From assembly GCF_029961155.1 (NCBI RefSeq), contig NZ_JASBRH010000010.1:89508-153507 (forward strand): DNA of 64,000 bases, in the 5' to 3' direction. The notes beneath the pieces were generated by a model. The model was not told the DNA's origin and searched no databases. It was given only the letters and a program-made list of their open reading frames with translations. Below are positions 38,042-47,321 of the stretch, piece by piece; positions within the stretch are counted from its first letter, which is position 1, and each line of letters starts with the position of its first letter. The position numbers and the translations under genes are program-made. This DNA is from Pontibacterium granulatum (GTDB taxonomy: Bacteria > Pseudomonadota > Gammaproteobacteria > Pseudomonadales > Balneatricaceae).

Positions 38042-38413
38042 ATGGATTTGCCCGCTCACAGCTTCAATCCCGATGGTATCGAGGGCTATCACGCCCACGT
38101 GTATTACCAAGGTGAGGAGCAACGGGCGCTGGCTGCAGAGATCCGGGAGTCAATTGCGGCGCGGTTTGACGTGGAGTTAGGACGCTGGCGGGATAAGCCT
38201 GTGGGGCCTCATCCGCAGCCGATGTATCAGGTTGCTTTCGACAAAACTCTGTTGCCCGAGTTGCTGCCATGGCTGATGGCCGTGCGTGGTGCCCTGTCGA
38301 TTCTGGTTCACTGCACCACCGGGAAAAACGATCTGCTGGATCATACGGCTGGTGCTATCTGGTTGGGATCTCAGCTGGAACTCAATACTGCGATCTTTGG
38401 TGATTCCGCCTGA
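38042..38413 (+). CDS. DOPA 4,5-dioxygenase family protein
   Basis: A 123-residue protein of the DOPA-dioxygenase-like family (PF08883 type). It has YHAHVYYQ near the N-terminus, RWRDKPVGPHPQPMYQVAF and SILVHCTTGKNDLLDHT; the His residues in these stretches are the presumed metal ligands. In bacteria the substrate is usually unknown. ATG at 38042. A Cys-rich small protein follows 25 bases later. Confidence 0.85.
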   Translation: MDLPAHSFNPDGIEGYHAHVYYQGEEQRALAAEIRESIAARFDVELGRWRDKPVGPHPQPMYQVAFDKTLLPELLPWLMAVRGALSILVHCTTGKNDLLDHTAGAIWLGSQLELNTAIFGDSA

Positions 38414-38438
38414 TCGCCCTACACGAAAGAGGTGCACG

Positions 38439-38630
38439 ATGAACCCGCAGGAAGAGATCAGTAGCCAGTGTCCGTATTGTGGCGAACCGATCACGTTACT
38501 GATCGATTGTAGCGAACCGCAACAAACCTATATCGAGGATTGCGAGGTGTGCTGCCGACCGATGACTGTATCGGTCCAATTGGCGCCGAACGGCTGGCCG
38601 AGGGTACAGGTTTACCACGAAAACGAGTAA
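38439..38630 (+). CDS. CPXCG-motif Cys-rich protein
   Basis: A 63-residue protein with two Cys pairs, CPYCGE and CEVCCRP, forming a probable zinc ribbon, and a conserved PMTVSVQ end. The function is unknown. ATG at 38439 has AGAGG 6 bases upstream. Such genes commonly occur alone in gammaproteobacteria. Confidence 0.85.
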   Translation: MNPQEEISSQCPYCGEPITLLIDCSEPQQTYIEDCEVCCRPMTVSVQLAPNGWPRVQVYHENE

Positions 38631-38691
38631 CTCATCAGGTGGTGGCAAAAGTGATATGCTTGCCGCCACTCACTTAAGCTCAGGTACCACC

Positions 38692-39585
38692 ATGGGTCGA
38701 TCCCAATACGCTTCCTCCGTTGTCATGCCCTGTAACAATCCATCGCAATACGAAACCGTATTGGATTTTCTGATCGCGCGATTTCCCCGCATTGATGCCG
38801 ACATTTGGCGCCAGAGAATGCTAGATGGCCATGTGCACTGGGAAAGTGGCGACCCGATCAGCGAAACAACACCGTTTACAGCCAACGTGCGGGTTTTTTA
38901 TTACCGTGAGGTGCCCGAGGAACCGGAGATTCCATTTAATGAGCTGATTATCCATCAGGATGAGGAACTGCTGGTGGCCTGCAAGCCCCATTTCCTGCCT
39001 GTTACGCCAGCCGGTATCTATGTGCAGCAATGTCTCCTTAATCGCCTGCGTGAGAAGACTGGTATCGATGAACTGACGCCGATACATCGTATCGATCGTG
39101 ATACGGCAGGACTGGTTATGTTCTCAGTGAACCCGCAAACCCGTGGTGCTTACCAGCGAATGTTTGCAGAGGGCACAGTGAAGAAAACCTACCAGGCGGT
39201 AGCTGCCTGTGGTGATGCGGCGATTAGTGGTAAGTACTGGTTGATAGAAAATCGTATGGAGACGGCGGAACAGTGGTTTCGAATGACAATTACTCAAGGA
39301 GAGATCAACGCCCGATCCACGGTAAGGTGTCTTGACGTGAAAAACGGTCGTGCACTTTTTGAGTTGAGCCCGTTAACCGGGAAAACCCATCAGCTGCGGG
39401 TCCACATGAACAGTATCGGTTTGCCACTCGAGAATGACCGGCTCTATCCTGAAGCACTTCCGAAAGAGGCGGATGACTTCGGAAAACCTCTGCAACTGCT
39501 TGCCAGGGAAGTGGAGTTTGTTGATCCGATCACCGGGGTGCAGCGGCAGTTTCAAACCACCCGTGGCTTAAATTGGTCTGGTTAA
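38692..39585 (+). CDS. RluA-family RNA pseudouridine synthase
   Basis: A 297-residue pseudouridine synthase with the catalytic Asp in the motif IHRIDRDTAGLVM, then TVKKTYQAV and LTGKTHQLRVHMNSIGLPLENDRLYP. There is no clear S4 domain, though the N-terminal MLDGHVHW region resembles a shortened one. The exact rRNA or tRNA site cannot be assigned. ATG at 38692 is preferred over TTG at 38656. Confidence 0.9.
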   Translation: MGRSQYASSVVMPCNNPSQYETVLDFLIARFPRIDADIWRQRMLDGHVHWESGDPISETTPFTANVRVFYYREVPEEPEIPFNELIIHQDEELLVACKPHFLPVTPAGIYVQQCLLNRLREKTGIDELTPIHRIDRDTAGLVMFSVNPQTRGAYQRMFAEGTVKKTYQAVAACGDAAISGKYWLIENRMETAEQWFRMTITQGEINARSTVRCLDVKNGRALFELSPLTGKTHQLRVHMNSIGLPLENDRLYPEALPKEADDFGKPLQLLAREVEFVDPITGVQRQFQTTRGLNWSG

Positions 39586-39733
39586 CCCGGCTACGATGGC
39601 CTGCCTTCCTACATTTTTTCGTCCTGATTGCCGATATTTTCTAAATGGTTCTTTCGCACTGTTGGCAAGCAAGGTGACAGGTAGTATTTTGATTTAGAGC
39701 GTTTTAGCCACACTGTTGTTAAGGTGGTAATCG

Positions 39734-42700
39734 ATGAAATTTTGTACCTTGAAGTGGGTATTGGCTTTTCTCCTGGCGTCACAGCTGGCATACGGCAACG
39801 ACAAGGTAGTCTTACAGTTAAAATGGGAACATGAATTTCAGTTCGCCGGATACTACGCGGCGTTGTGGCAAGGTTATTATGAAGAAGCCGGACTCGATGT
39901 AGAGATCCGACCCGCTACGGCACCTGGTGGGCAGTTGAAGTCAGCTGCAACTGAACTGGTGTCTGGTAATGCAGATTTCGCTATTGGTGCGCTCAATTTT
40001 CTTGTCCATCGAGACAGAGGGGTACCCCTGGTGGCACTGGTGCCGATATTCCAGCGCAGTCCCCATTCAATTTTTACGTTACCTGGCACGCAGCTAAACG
40101 GTATTGATGACCTCTCAAAACTGACCATCGCCACCCCAAAAGACGACTTTACCCGCGCTGAAGTTCAGGCACTCTTCAACTCCCGCAAAATAGACGTTTC
40201 GTCAGCGCGGTTTGTCGATCAGCCGCCAACAATCGCCACTATGCAGTCGGGTTCTGCCGATGCGATTGCCACCTACAGCATCTCCGCACAATATGCCGCC
40301 AAAGAGCAGGGGATCGTGCTGAATGAGCTGTCACCTTCCGAGTTCGGTCTCGACTTTTATGGCGATACGCTTTTTACCCACCAGCGGGTTATCGACGACG
40401 ATCCTGACAAAGTGCGCCGTTTCGTAGAAGCCAGTATTAAAGGGTGGCAGTACGCACTGAGTCACAAACAGGAGATCGCTCGCCATATCTCCCAGACCCT
40501 ACCGAGACACCTGTTCTCCTATAACGATCAGTTGGGCTATAACCTGGCCTTTGCCGATGTGATCGATACCTACATGGCATACCCTTTTACCGAGATCGGT
40601 CACAACAACCGGTTACGCTGGCAGCGGATGATCTCTAATCTGCGTGCTACTGGCATGATCCAGAATGAGATGGATGTTGATGATCTGGTGTATGACGTTG
40701 AGGGAGAAAGCCAAGAGAATAGCGCTCAGATACTGGTGTTTATCGGTCTGGCACTGCTGCTGATCTTTTCATTCTATTACGGGCGTCGTCTCAAGTACGT
40801 CTGGGTGGTTTATGGTTTGGCTCTGGTGATGATCTATCTGGCGGAGCAGAGCATTGAACGACAACTGCAACACGATCACTTTAAGGACCGTCAAGTGGAC
40901 GTACTGCAGCAGTTAAATGCCGTTGCGGCACAGATGTCAGGCATTGTGAACCGAAATCTGGCGTATGTGGACGGCATGTCTGCACATATTGCCGTGAATC
41001 CGGATATCGATCAGGCACAGTTTACCCGCTACAGCGAAGCTATTTTCCGCCAACAGCCGCTGTTGATGAATCTGGGGGCAGCCCCTGGTCTTGTTGTCAA
41101 AATGTTGTACCCGCTCAAAGGCAACGAAGCTGCGCTGGGGTTGGACTATCGACAGAAAAAAGATCAGTTGGGTGTGGTGCTGCGTGTACGTGATAGCGGT
41201 CGACTGGCTGTAGCCGGGCCGGTGATGCGCGTACAGGGAGGACTCGCATTTATCGCCCGTGCAGGTGTGCGCGCGATAAATGAATATGGCCAGGAGTATT
41301 TTTGGGGCATATTGTCTGCGCCATTTTTGGCGGAAGACCTTTATCGAGCGGCGGGCTTGTATAAGCCGGACCTCTCTATTGATGTTGCTATACGTGGTCG
41401 AGACGGTTTGGGGCGCAATGGCGAAATCTTTTTTGGAAAAAGTGAGTTGTTTGACGATCCTCGGGCGCAGAAAACCACTATCCGCATCGGCGACGGTACC
41501 TGGCAACTTGCCGCCCAGCCAAAGGAGGGGTGGGACTATAGTCGCAGTGGCGTAGCTATGTTGCGTGGGTTCTCACTCATGTTGGCGTTCCTATTATTCC
41601 TGTTCCTGCTGTGGCAGCGGCGCCAGATAGACTCTCAAAGTGCCTATGAGCGAAAGATCCGCAACAACGAAGGTTTGTTGCGCGAGATGAGTAAGGTGGC
41701 GTTGATCAATGGCTGGCGTATCCCGGCAGGGCAAGCCCAGGTTTATTGGAGTAGCCACGCGACCACGATTCTTGGCATCGCTGATCAGGGCAACGGTGTG
41801 AGCATCGAGTCAATTCTGCGGTTATTTGATCATGATCAGGAAAATAAACTTCGGTTGGCACTGCTAGATGCCATCGAGCAGGGGCGCTCGTTTGACCTGG
41901 AGTTAAGCCTCGAGCCAGAGAATGGTGAGCGACGCTGGATTCGCTGGATTGGTAATGCCGCCCGGCAGGACAGTGGTGAGTACGAAGTTACCGGTGCGGT
42001 GCAGGATATTACCGAGCGTAAGAAGTTCAGCGAAGTGGTGGAGCGTCAGGCAAATTACGATCTGTTAACAGGTCTGCCTAACCGCAGCTACTTCTACGAA
42101 AACCTACGCTGGTCGGTGGCCGCCGCACAGCGTACGAAGAGCCATCTGGCCGTCTTGTTTATCGATCTGGATAAGTTTAAGCCGGTGAACGATAACTATG
42201 GCCATGTGGCTGGTGACAAAGTGTTGCAGGCTGTCGCGCAACGCATTCGCAGCAGCTTGCGCGAGTCTGACTTTGTCGCCCGTATCAGTGGTGATGAGTT
42301 TACCGTGCTGCTGCGCCAGATCGATAACGAATACGTACCGATTGATGTGGCCGAGAAGTTGCTCACGGAAATCAGAAAACCGTATGCCGTATTGGATCGT
42401 CAGATCTACTGTGGCGCGAGCATCGGTATCTCTGTATTTCCTGAAGATTCAACCGTAGCGGATGAGCTGATCTCCAAGGCGGATTACGCAATGTATGAGG
42501 TGAAGCGCAGTGGCCGTAATGGTTGTAAATACTTCACCCATTCGATGCAGGAGCGCTCCGAAAGCCGGCACCGCCTGTTCTCTCGCTTACAACGAGCAAT
42601 CAGTGAGCAGCAGCTTTACGTCGTCTATCAGCCGGTGATCGATCTTAGGACTGATGAGATTGCGAAATGTGAGGCGTTGGTGCGCTGGCGCGATGATGGC

Positions 42701-43354
42701 GGTTGTGAGATCCCGCCGTCGGAATTTATTGCGCTTGCCGAAGAGACCAGCCTCGTGAATGAGATAGACCGCTATGTATTGGCGGAGGCCGGGACGTATA
42801 TCGAACGTTTGGAACGAGAAACCGGACAGCGTATATCCTTGTCGGTAAATGTATCGCCAAGGGTATTTGCCTCTACGGAGGCGGCGCTGCAGAGCTGGCT
42901 GGAACTGGCGATGGATGTTGCTTCCCGGGTGGATCTAACGGTCGAGATTACCGAACGTATGCTGATCGAAGGGCCGGAAAAGGCACTGTGCGTGTTGAAC
43001 AAGCTTAAAGCCAGCGGAGTAACGATTGCGATTGATGATTTTGGTGTGGGGTACTCATCCCTGAGTTACCTCACTACGCTGCCGATAGACTTTATCAAGA
43101 TTGATCGCAGTTTCGTTCAGCGTGTCGATGAAACGGAGTCAGCCCGAATGCTGGTGGATACCATTATCAGCCTGGCGAAGAACCTTGATCTTCAGTTGAT
43201 CGGTGAAGGTGTCGAAAACCAGGACAGCCTTGAAATGCTGCGCAGTAAAGGCTGTGATTTCGCCCAAGGCTATCTGCTTGGTAAACCCATGCGCGGCGAG
43301 ATGCTGGCAGAGCGTCTGCGGGTTGAAGAGGTTACAGATCAGTCGCCTGCATAG
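39734..43354 (+). CDS. Solute-binding (NMT1/THI5-like)-CHASE-PAS-GGDEF-EAL protein
   Basis: A 1206-residue membrane c-di-GMP enzyme. A signal peptide (1-22) precedes an NMT1/THI5-like periplasmic binding domain (about 24-310; VLQLKWEHEFQFAGYYAALWQGYYEEAG). Two close transmembrane helices (about 333-350 and 356-372), a CHASE-type sensor (about 385-600), another helix (about 608-632), PAS (about 645-765), GGDEF (about 775-935; signature SGDEF near 852) and EAL (about 945-1206; CEALVRW at 980, DDFGVGYSSL, EGVE) follow. SGDEF is a tolerated variant, so both activities are possible. It senses two periplasmic cues by design. Confidence 0.92.
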   Translation: MKFCTLKWVLAFLLASQLAYGNDKVVLQLKWEHEFQFAGYYAALWQGYYEEAGLDVEIRPATAPGGQLKSAATELVSGNADFAIGALNFLVHRDRGVPLVALVPIFQRSPHSIFTLPGTQLNGIDDLSKLTIATPKDDFTRAEVQALFNSRKIDVSSARFVDQPPTIATMQSGSADAIATYSISAQYAAKEQGIVLNELSPSEFGLDFYGDTLFTHQRVIDDDPDKVRRFVEASIKGWQYALSHKQEIARHISQTLPRHLFSYNDQLGYNLAFADVIDTYMAYPFTEIGHNNRLRWQRMISNLRATGMIQNEMDVDDLVYDVEGESQENSAQILVFIGLALLLIFSFYYGRRLKYVWVVYGLALVMIYLAEQSIERQLQHDHFKDRQVDVLQQLNAVAAQMSGIVNRNLAYVDGMSAHIAVNPDIDQAQFTRYSEAIFRQQPLLMNLGAAPGLVVKMLYPLKGNEAALGLDYRQKKDQLGVVLRVRDSGRLAVAGPVMRVQGGLAFIARAGVRAINEYGQEYFWGILSAPFLAEDLYRAAGLYKPDLSIDVAIRGRDGLGRNGEIFFGKSELFDDPRAQKTTIRIGDGTWQLAAQPKEGWDYSRSGVAMLRGFSLMLAFLLFLFLLWQRRQIDSQSAYERKIRNNEGLLREMSKVALINGWRIPAGQAQVYWSSHATTILGIADQGNGVSIESILRLFDHDQENKLRLALLDAIEQGRSFDLELSLEPENGERRWIRWIGNAARQDSGEYEVTGAVQDITERKKFSEVVERQANYDLLTGLPNRSYFYENLRWSVAAAQRTKSHLAVLFIDLDKFKPVNDNYGHVAGDKVLQAVAQRIRSSLRESDFVARISGDEFTVLLRQIDNEYVPIDVAEKLLTEIRKPYAVLDRQIYCGASIGISVFPEDSTVADELISKADYAMYEVKRSGRNGCKYFTHSMQERSESRHRLFSRLQRAISEQQLYVVYQPVIDLRTDEIAKCEALVRWRDDGGCEIPPSEFIALAEETSLVNEIDRYVLAEAGTYIERLERETGQRISLSVNVSPRVFASTEAALQSWLELAMDVASRVDLTVEITERMLIEGPEKALCVLNKLKASGVTIAIDDFGVGYSSLSYLTTLPIDFIKIDRSFVQRVDETESARMLVDTIISLAKNLDLQLIGEGVENQDSLEMLRSKGCDFAQGYLLGKPMRGEMLAERLRVEEVTDQSPA

Positions 43355-43441
43355 TTTGTGACCTGTGTTACGGGATTCTGTCCGGTCACTGCGTTACTAT
43401 GCGAGAAGAGAATAAGAACAACGCGAGCACGGGAGGTGCGT

Positions 43442-44845
43442 ATGAATCGCGTAACCAGGCCGTTTCATCCGTCCGATCTGCAAGCGATGGTGAATGAGTT
43501 AGCGCCGTTGTTTGGCGACCGTATTCACCTTTCGCAGGCGGTTCGTAACCAACATGGGCAGGGAGAGGACAGCTATGGCTGTATGGCGCCCGATGTTGTG
43601 ATCTATCCATTCTGTACGGAGGAGGTCGCCCAGATACTGGAGATGTGCCACCGCTTTAGCATCCCTGTGATCCCATACGGTACCGGTACCTCGGTAGAGG
43701 GGCACCTGTTGGCCCTGCAAGGGGGCGTCTGCATCGACCTCTCCGAGATGGACCAGATCATCGAGATCAACCCGCAGGATATGGATTGTCGGGTACAGGC
43801 GGGTGTTACGCGGGAAGAGCTCAACAAGGCTCTGCGCTATGACGGGTTGTTCTTTCCCATTGATCCCGGCGCAAATGCCAGTATCGGTGGCATGGCCTCT
43901 ACCCGTGCTTCGGGTACCAATGCGGTGCGCTACGGGACCATGCGTGAAGCAGTCATGGGACTGACGGTTGTTACGCCGTCTGGCGAAATTATCCGCACCG
44001 GTACCCGGGCCCGCAAAAGTGCGGCAGGGTATGATCTGACGCGTATGTATGTAGGTGCAGAAGGCACCTTGGGCATTATCACAGAGGTGCAGTTACGGTT
44101 GCATCCTATCCCTGAGCAGATCCGGTCTGCAGTATGCACCTTCGAATCACTGCAAGGCGCGGTCCATACCGTGATCGACGCAATGCAGGCTGCCATTCCC
44201 ATTGCCCGCATCGAACTACTTAACAGCCTACAGATGAAAGCCTGTATTCGCTATTCCAAGCTGACCGGCTTTGACGAAGCGCCAACGCTATTTCTGGAGT
44301 TTCACGGCTCCCCTGAGGGCGTGAAAGAGCAGGTAGGCCTGTTTGAGGAGATTGCGGATGGCCATGGCGGCCAGCAGTTCAGGTGGGCGGAGACCACTGA
44401 AGAGCGCAGTGTCTTGTGGGAAGCACGACATAAAGCATATTTTGCCGCACAGGCATTGAAGCCCCGTGCTAAAGCAATCACAACGGATGTGTGTGTACCT
44501 ATATCCCGACTGGCTGACTGTATTCTGGCAGCCGAAAAAGCGGCGTTGGAAACTGGTTTGCCTTGCCCGATTGTGGGACATGTGGGGGACGGGAATTTTC
44601 ACCTACTTATTGTTTTTGATCCAGAAAATCGGGATGAACTTCACGCGGCGCGGGATTTGTCTGCTACAGTTGTTGAGCTGGCTCTCACGATGGGCGGAAC
44701 CTGTACGGGTGAGCATGGGATAGGGAGTGGTAAAAAAGCGTATCTGCGTGCCGAGCAGGGCAACGCACTCGAGGTCATGGCGACGCTGAAGCGCGCGCTT
44801 GATCCTAAGAACATTATGAATCCGGGTAAAGTGCTGGATATTTAG
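43442..44845 (+). CDS. FAD-linked oxidase (D-lactate dehydrogenase / GlcD type)
   Basis: FAD flavoprotein of 467 residues of the VAO type that oxidises 2-hydroxy acids such as D-lactate or glycolate and passes electrons to the respiratory chain. The FAD-binding domain has PYGTGTSVEGH, GANASIGGMASTRASGTNAVRYG and RKSAAGYDLTRM; the C-terminal cap has GHVGDGNFH and GEHGIGSGKKAYL. ATG at 43442 with GGGAGG 5 bases upstream is chosen over the open frame before it. No glcEF or lactate permease genes are adjacent, so the substrate is uncertain. Confidence 0.88.
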   Translation: MNRVTRPFHPSDLQAMVNELAPLFGDRIHLSQAVRNQHGQGEDSYGCMAPDVVIYPFCTEEVAQILEMCHRFSIPVIPYGTGTSVEGHLLALQGGVCIDLSEMDQIIEINPQDMDCRVQAGVTREELNKALRYDGLFFPIDPGANASIGGMASTRASGTNAVRYGTMREAVMGLTVVTPSGEIIRTGTRARKSAAGYDLTRMYVGAEGTLGIITEVQLRLHPIPEQIRSAVCTFESLQGAVHTVIDAMQAAIPIARIELLNSLQMKACIRYSKLTGFDEAPTLFLEFHGSPEGVKEQVGLFEEIADGHGGQQFRWAETTEERSVLWEARHKAYFAAQALKPRAKAITTDVCVPISRLADCILAAEKAALETGLPCPIVGHVGDGNFHLLIVFDPENRDELHAARDLSATVVELALTMGGTCTGEHGIGSGKKAYLRAEQGNALEVMATLKRALDPKNIMNPGKVLDI

Positions 44846-44935
44846 TATTTCGTAGCAGCACAAGGTTACCCAGGTAGGAGTTGTACGGGTAAAACAGAAC
44901 CAGGACTCTGTATCCGTTTTTGCTGGAGAAAGTCT

Positions 44936-45733
44936 ATGGATGAATTGCAACCATCTGATCTGAATATCCTGTTGGTCGAGCCTTCAAATGCACAGAGTAA
45001 GGTTATCGAACACGAGCTCGCCAGCGAGGGTATACACAATATCGATTTTGTTACCTGCATGCGCGATGCGCTGGAACGAATTGATACTATTCGTCCCGAT
45101 TTAGTGATCTCCTGTTATCACTATGAAGATGGTACCGGTTTGGATCTACTCAGGGAGATCAGGGGGCAGGAAGAGTTGGAGGACCTGCCGTTTATGCTGG
45201 TGACCAGCGAAAGCCGTCGTGATCGTCTGGAGGAGTTTAAGCAATCCGGTGTGGTGGCGATCTTGCCCAAGCCATTTTCCCACGAGCATTTACGCCGAGC
45301 GATCAATGCCACACTGGACCTGTTAACCACCCAAGACCTGGAGCTGGATCTGTTTGATCCGGAATCTTTACGGGTACTGGTAGTGGATGACAGCCGTCTG
45401 GCACGTAAAGTGGTAACGAAAGTTCTGACAAACCTGGGTATTGAAAATCTGACCGAGGCCGCTGACGGGTCCGAGGCGATAGAGATCCTGAAAGACCGCT
45501 CGTTTGATCTGGTGGTGACCGATTACAACATGCCAGAGGTTAACGGGGTTGAGCTGACCGAGCATATCCGTGCGTCAGAAGTGCATGGGCATGTGCCGGT
45601 ATTGATGGTTACATCGGAAGCGAATCAGACCCACCTGGCGAATGTTGCCCAGTCTGGTGTGAATGCGATGATGGATAAACCGTTTGAGCCAGAAGGGGTT
45701 AGGCGTCTGCTAGCGACGATACTGAACGGCTGA
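44936..45733 (+). CDS. Tandem receiver-domain response regulator
   Basis: A 265-residue protein with two CheY-like receiver domains and no output domain. Domain 1 (about 10-130) is degenerate: the phospho-acceptor position is Cys60 (DLVISCYHYEDG) and the acidic pair is LVEPSN. Domain 2 (about 143-265) is intact, with VVDDSRLARK, Asp196 in DLVVTDYNMPEVNG, the Thr/Ser switch MVTSE and MDKPF. It probably signals through protein contact. It is flanked by a terminator and has no kinase gene next to it. Confidence 0.9.
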   Translation: MDELQPSDLNILLVEPSNAQSKVIEHELASEGIHNIDFVTCMRDALERIDTIRPDLVISCYHYEDGTGLDLLREIRGQEELEDLPFMLVTSESRRDRLEEFKQSGVVAILPKPFSHEHLRRAINATLDLLTTQDLELDLFDPESLRVLVVDDSRLARKVVTKVLTNLGIENLTEAADGSEAIEILKDRSFDLVVTDYNMPEVNGVELTEHIRASEVHGHVPVLMVTSEANQTHLANVAQSGVNAMMDKPFEPEGVRRLLATILNG

Positions 45734-45760
45734 TTTTTTCTTAAGGCAGAACATATAATA

Positions 45761-45794
45761 AGCCTGTTAGTTCATTGAATTAACAGGCTTTATT
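45761..45794. terminator. Bidirectional terminator
   Basis: A 9-bp perfect stem AGCCTGTTA / TAACAGGCT encloses a further TTCA/TGAA hairpin and is followed by TTTATTGTTT. It lies between the convergent receiver gene and the DUF3010 gene. Confidence 0.8.
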
Positions 45795-45799
45795 GTTTC

Positions 45800-46246
45800 T
45801 TAAGCCGGTTCGCCCGCGTAGTGCTGCTTGTTCAGGTAGCAGTATGCTGTGGTGAAAGCGGGTTCCTGAAACTTCTTCAGGCCGGTATCACGGAAGTCGA
45901 TCACCAGTGGGTTACGTTTCAGCTGCTCTTTGATTTCGGTAGAGGAGATCAGCTCTACTTTCAGGCCTTCGATCAGCTGAATCGCTGCTTCCATCTTGAA
46001 GCCAACCGCGCTGCCGGCAAACTTACCTTTGTGGGGGCGCTGGCGAATCACGGCGGTGTTCACACCATAATCTTCCATCAGCTTACGAAATGCGAACTGG
46101 AAACCCTGCATCTGCTCCTGGTCGTCGGCGTTGCTCAGCGCGAACTTGCGCTGGCGGCAATCCGGAATATCAAAAAGACCGTCGGATAGGGTCAGTAGGG
46201 TGATAATAGCTTCGCTGCCGGTAAGCTCGACGCCACAAACTTTCAT
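45800..46246 (-). CDS. DUF3010-family protein
   Basis: A 148-residue conserved protein matching the DUF3010 family by recall (MKVCGVELTGSEAIITLL, RKFALSNADDQEQMQGF, IRQRPHKGKFAGSAVGFKMEAAIQL). Predicted soluble; function unknown. The gapped RNase H-like look of its N-terminal strand order is only a guess. ATG at 46246 heads a minus-strand series of small genes. Confidence 0.75.
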   Translation of the reverse strand: MKVCGVELTGSEAIITLLTLSDGLFDIPDCRQRKFALSNADDQEQMQGFQFAFRKLMEDYGVNTAVIRQRPHKGKFAGSAVGFKMEAAIQLIEGLKVELISSTEIKEQLKRNPLVIDFRDTGLKKFQEPAFTTAYCYLNKQHYAGEPA

Positions 46247-46294
46247 ATGAGTGTTCTACCTGAGAGTTAATTAGATCGCGGCATTATAGCGAAC

Positions 46295-46798
46295 TCAGTA
46301 GAGCTTGCCGAACTGATCGAGGTAAGTGAGGTACAAACGCAGGTCAAATTCCAGCTGGTGGTAGTCCGGCTCCATATGCTCGCACAGTTTGTAGAACGCT
46401 TTGTTATGGTCTTTCTCCCGAAGGTGGGCCAGCTCATGGACCACAATCATCCGCAGGAACGGTTCTGGTGCCTGTTTAAAGACAGAATCGATACGAATCT
46501 CGTTCTTGGATTTCAGCTTGTTGCCCTGAACACGTGCAATCTGGGTGTGTAAGCCCAGGGCGTCGCGAGTAACGCTGATTTTATCGTCGTATATTACTTT
46601 GCTGATGGGGGCCGATTTGCGCATGTAGTCGCTTTTCAGCGCCATAGCATACTCATACAGCGCCTTGTCGGTACGTATCTGGTGAATGTCCGGATAGCGG
46701 CGTTTGAGCATGGGGCCTAGCTTTTCCTGGCGGATCAGCTCCTGTACCTGTTGCTTCAGGTGCGCCGGGTATGCGGAGAGGTATTTCAGTTGAGACAT
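46295..46798 (-). CDS. YgjP-like zinc metallopeptidase-domain protein
   Basis: A 167-residue protein with a DUF45/YgjP-type zinc site: VVHELAHLREKDHNKAFY (HExxH plus downstream His). Family members are called metal-dependent hydrolases; for E. coli YgjP a UTP-hydrolysing activity has been reported. It is short compared with typical YgjP (about 220-240). ATG at 46798. It is 27 bases downstream of the Gre-like gene. Confidence 0.85.
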   Translation of the reverse strand: MSQLKYLSAYPAHLKQQVQELIRQEKLGPMLKRRYPDIHQIRTDKALYEYAMALKSDYMRKSAPISKVIYDDKISVTRDALGLHTQIARVQGNKLKSKNEIRIDSVFKQAPEPFLRMIVVHELAHLREKDHNKAFYKLCEHMEPDYHQLEFDLRLYLTYLDQFGKLY

Positions 46799-46825
46799 AG
46801 ATGGTATCTGGTTGTTTAGCGGAGA

Positions 46826-47299
46826 TTAGCCGATCTCGACGATTTCATAGAGATGCTGGCCGATATGAACTGCATCGCCCACGTATTTCTGCACCAGCTC
46901 GGCGCCCAGTGGTGCAGCCGGCGACACCACCGTGATCAGTTCGTCGTCCAGCGTTACTTCGACGCCACCGGCATCAGGACCGAGGAAGAGGTGACGGCGG
47001 TTGCCGTGCTCATCCTCGACAATAACTTGGGCGCCCAGGGTGATCGGATCGTCTTCGCCAAACTCTTTTTCAGTAAGCTGGTGGAAACGCGTAATCGCTT
47101 CTTGTAACTCTGCCACACGGCGGGATTGACCCTCGGCCAGATAGGACGCTTCCAGACCCAACGTGTCGTATTGGGTTTCTGGTACGCTCTGTTCGTGTGT
47201 CGCAGCCTGATGCGCTTCGTTTGCAGCGTCTTGAGTTTGCTGCAACGTTTGTTGTAGCTGCTCAAGGATGGCGGCGATCACTTGTGCTGTTTTGGTCAT
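46826..47299 (-). CDS. GreA/GreB-like protein with altered tip
   Basis: A 157-residue protein with a Gln/Glu-rich N-terminal coiled coil and a C-terminal Gre/FKBP-like domain (ITLGAQVIVEDEHGNRRHLFLGPDAGG, VSPAAPLGAELVQKYVGD). Gre factors enter the RNA polymerase secondary channel and restart backtracked complexes. The acidic tip usual in GreA (D..EN) is not clear here (GLEASYLAEGQ), so it may block or modulate rather than cleave. Function not established. Confidence 0.8.
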   Translation of the reverse strand: MTKTAQVIAAILEQLQQTLQQTQDAANEAHQAATHEQSVPETQYDTLGLEASYLAEGQSRRVAELQEAITRFHQLTEKEFGEDDPITLGAQVIVEDEHGNRRHLFLGPDAGGVEVTLDDELITVVSPAAPLGAELVQKYVGDAVHIGQHLYEIVEIG

Positions 47300-47321
47300 A
47301 AGTTATAAATCAGTGACTGAG

